Origin: Streptomyces sp. NRRL WC-3742
GTDB taxonomy: Bacteria; Actinomycetota; Actinomycetes; Streptomycetales; Streptomycetaceae
Assembly: GCF_000720635.1 (NCBI RefSeq)
Contig: NZ_JOCF01000117.1
Coordinates: 1-13,919, forward strand
Direction: 5' to 3'
Length of the DNA stretch: 13,919 nt
Shown piece after piece: positions 13,330 through 13,919 of this stretch. Numbering within the stretch: the first letter of the stretch is position 1; every line of letters begins with the position of its first letter. The position numbers and the translations under genes are program-made. The notes beneath the pieces were generated by a model. The model was not told the origin of the DNA. It searched no databases and saw only the letters and a program-made list of their open reading frames with translations.

Positions 13330-13919
13330 ATGGACCGCAAGACGTACACCGCGAAGGTCGCCGAGCTGCGCCCGCTGCGCGAGGAGATCGGCAAGGCCGA
13401 GAAGACGGTCGCGGCCGCGCAGGCCGCGCTCGACAAGCTCAACCTGCAGCGCGCCCGCCGGATCACCGAGCTCGCGGGGTACGAGGGCGCCCAGGCCGCG
13501 CCGATCGCGAAGGCATCCGGGCTGACGCTGGCCGACGTCGTGCGGATCGCCCCGCTGCTGGACCCGACCCCGGCCGCCGTCCGCGCCGCCAAGGCCGACG
13601 ACCAGGCCACCGTCACCGCTGCGCCCACCCCGGCGCCCGCAACAACCGAGGCCGAGCCGGCGGCCGAGCCCGCCACCGCCGTGGCCCCGGCGCTGACCCG
13701 CCCCGCCGCCGTCGTCGAGCAGCGGGCTCCGGCGCTCGAGGCGTCGGTCGAGGTCGAGGACCAGGCCGTCGTCGAGCAGCCCGCCCCGGCCGTGCCCGTC
13801 GCTGCCGCGCCGGTCGCTGTCGGTCCGCGTGAGCTGCCCGCCCTCCCCGAGGGCCCGGCGGGTGCCCGGTTCGAGGCCGTCACGACGGGCCTGGTGTCCA
13901 AGCGCCCGAACTTCGTTCA
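13330..13919 (+). CDS. Coiled-coil protein with HTH-like segment and Pro/Ala-rich linker (3' end beyond window)
   Basis: ATG 13330 follows a strong GAGGGGGAG (13313-13320) by nine bases. The frame is open to the window edge for 196 codons with strongly biased G/C third positions. Residues 8-45 form a charged coiled coil (ELRPLREEIGKAEKTVAAA). Residues 44-77 look like a helix-turn-helix (ELAGYEGAQAAPIAKASG, then LTLADVVRIAPLL). Residues 78-165 are a long Ala/Pro/Glu/Val linker, and a new domain seems to begin near RFEAVTTGLVSKRPNF (180-195). The function is not recognised; the coiled coil plus HTH plus linker plan resembles plasmid or phage DNA-handling proteins. It is co-transcribed with the preceding HTH gene. 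Confidence 0.75.
   Translation, partial: MDRKTYTAKVAELRPLREEIGKAEKTVAAAQAALDKLNLQRARRITELAGYEGAQAAPIAKASGLTLADVVRIAPLLDPTPAAVRAAKADDQATVTAAPTPAPATTEAEPAAEPATAVAPALTRPAAVVEQRAPALEASVEVEDQAVVEQPAPAVPVAAAPVAVGPRELPALPEGPAGARFEAVTTGLVSKRPNFV

Noticed and set aside
13320..13832. 170-codon plus-strand frame
   Set aside because: It is a shadow of the coiled-coil gene at 13330, which has the ribosome-binding site, the natural composition and an open frame to the window edge.
1..13919. CRISPR arrays, tRNA or rRNA genes
   Set aside because: No regularly spaced 25-40 base direct repeats, no TTCGA-type tRNA arm with matching cloverleaf and no rRNA-like sequence were seen on either strand.

Overview
The window looks like actinobacterial DNA, most probably Streptomyces or a close relative. 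It is very G+C-rich, almost every believable codon ends in G or C, GTG starts and GTGA stop/start overlaps occur, and the families are typical of that genus: a DUF5302 protein, a NarL-type sensor/regulator pair, a crystallin-fold secreted protein and WXG100-like proteins. Because of the G+C bias most long open frames are shadows; calls rest on motifs, ribosome-binding sites and codon use. No tRNA, rRNA or CRISPR array is visible.

Layout from left to right. (1) 1-550: the possible 5' end of a minus-strand gene, a 41-bp compound palindrome and a decayed coding stretch. (2) 569-2626, plus: a three-gene operon of a WXG100-like protein, a protein with a WXG-like helical N-terminus and a C-terminal Amidase_6-type cysteine hydrolase domain, and a small three-helix membrane protein. 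This has the layout of a type VII-type substrate/effector cassette and is the best candidate for an undescribed system here. (3) 2627-4506: a gene graveyard with a truncated tetratricopeptide protein, a cupin fragment and short repeats. (4) 4507-5987: an alpha/beta hydrolase and a winged-helix regulator, divergent, sharing a compact promoter with a good minus-strand -35/-10 pair inside an inverted repeat. (5) 6216-9444: a secreted platelet-activating-factor-acetylhydrolase-like esterase (minus) divergent from a coupled histidine kinase/response regulator pair (plus). (6) 9445-10067: a decayed stretch with a relic of an anti-sigma-type ATPase. (7) 10068-11422, minus: a DUF5302 protein and an APH(6)/hydroxyurea-type antibiotic phosphotransferase. 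(8) 11508-11654: an IS21-type istB relic in which the Walker A lysine codon is now a stop. (9) 11822-12178, minus: a secreted beta/gamma-crystallin-like protein with a promoter/operator. (10) 12647-13919, plus: a dyad followed by an HTH protein and a coiled-coil/HTH protein that runs off the right edge, resembling the start of a plasmid or integrated-element module.

Four gene relics (TPR, cupin, ATPase, istB) sit between intact small operons. This suggests a recombining accessory region, such as a chromosome arm or island, rather than the conserved core. The intact genes appear to be independent units: a putative secreted effector cassette, two hydrolase loci, a two-component system, a resistance-type kinase and an element-borne module.
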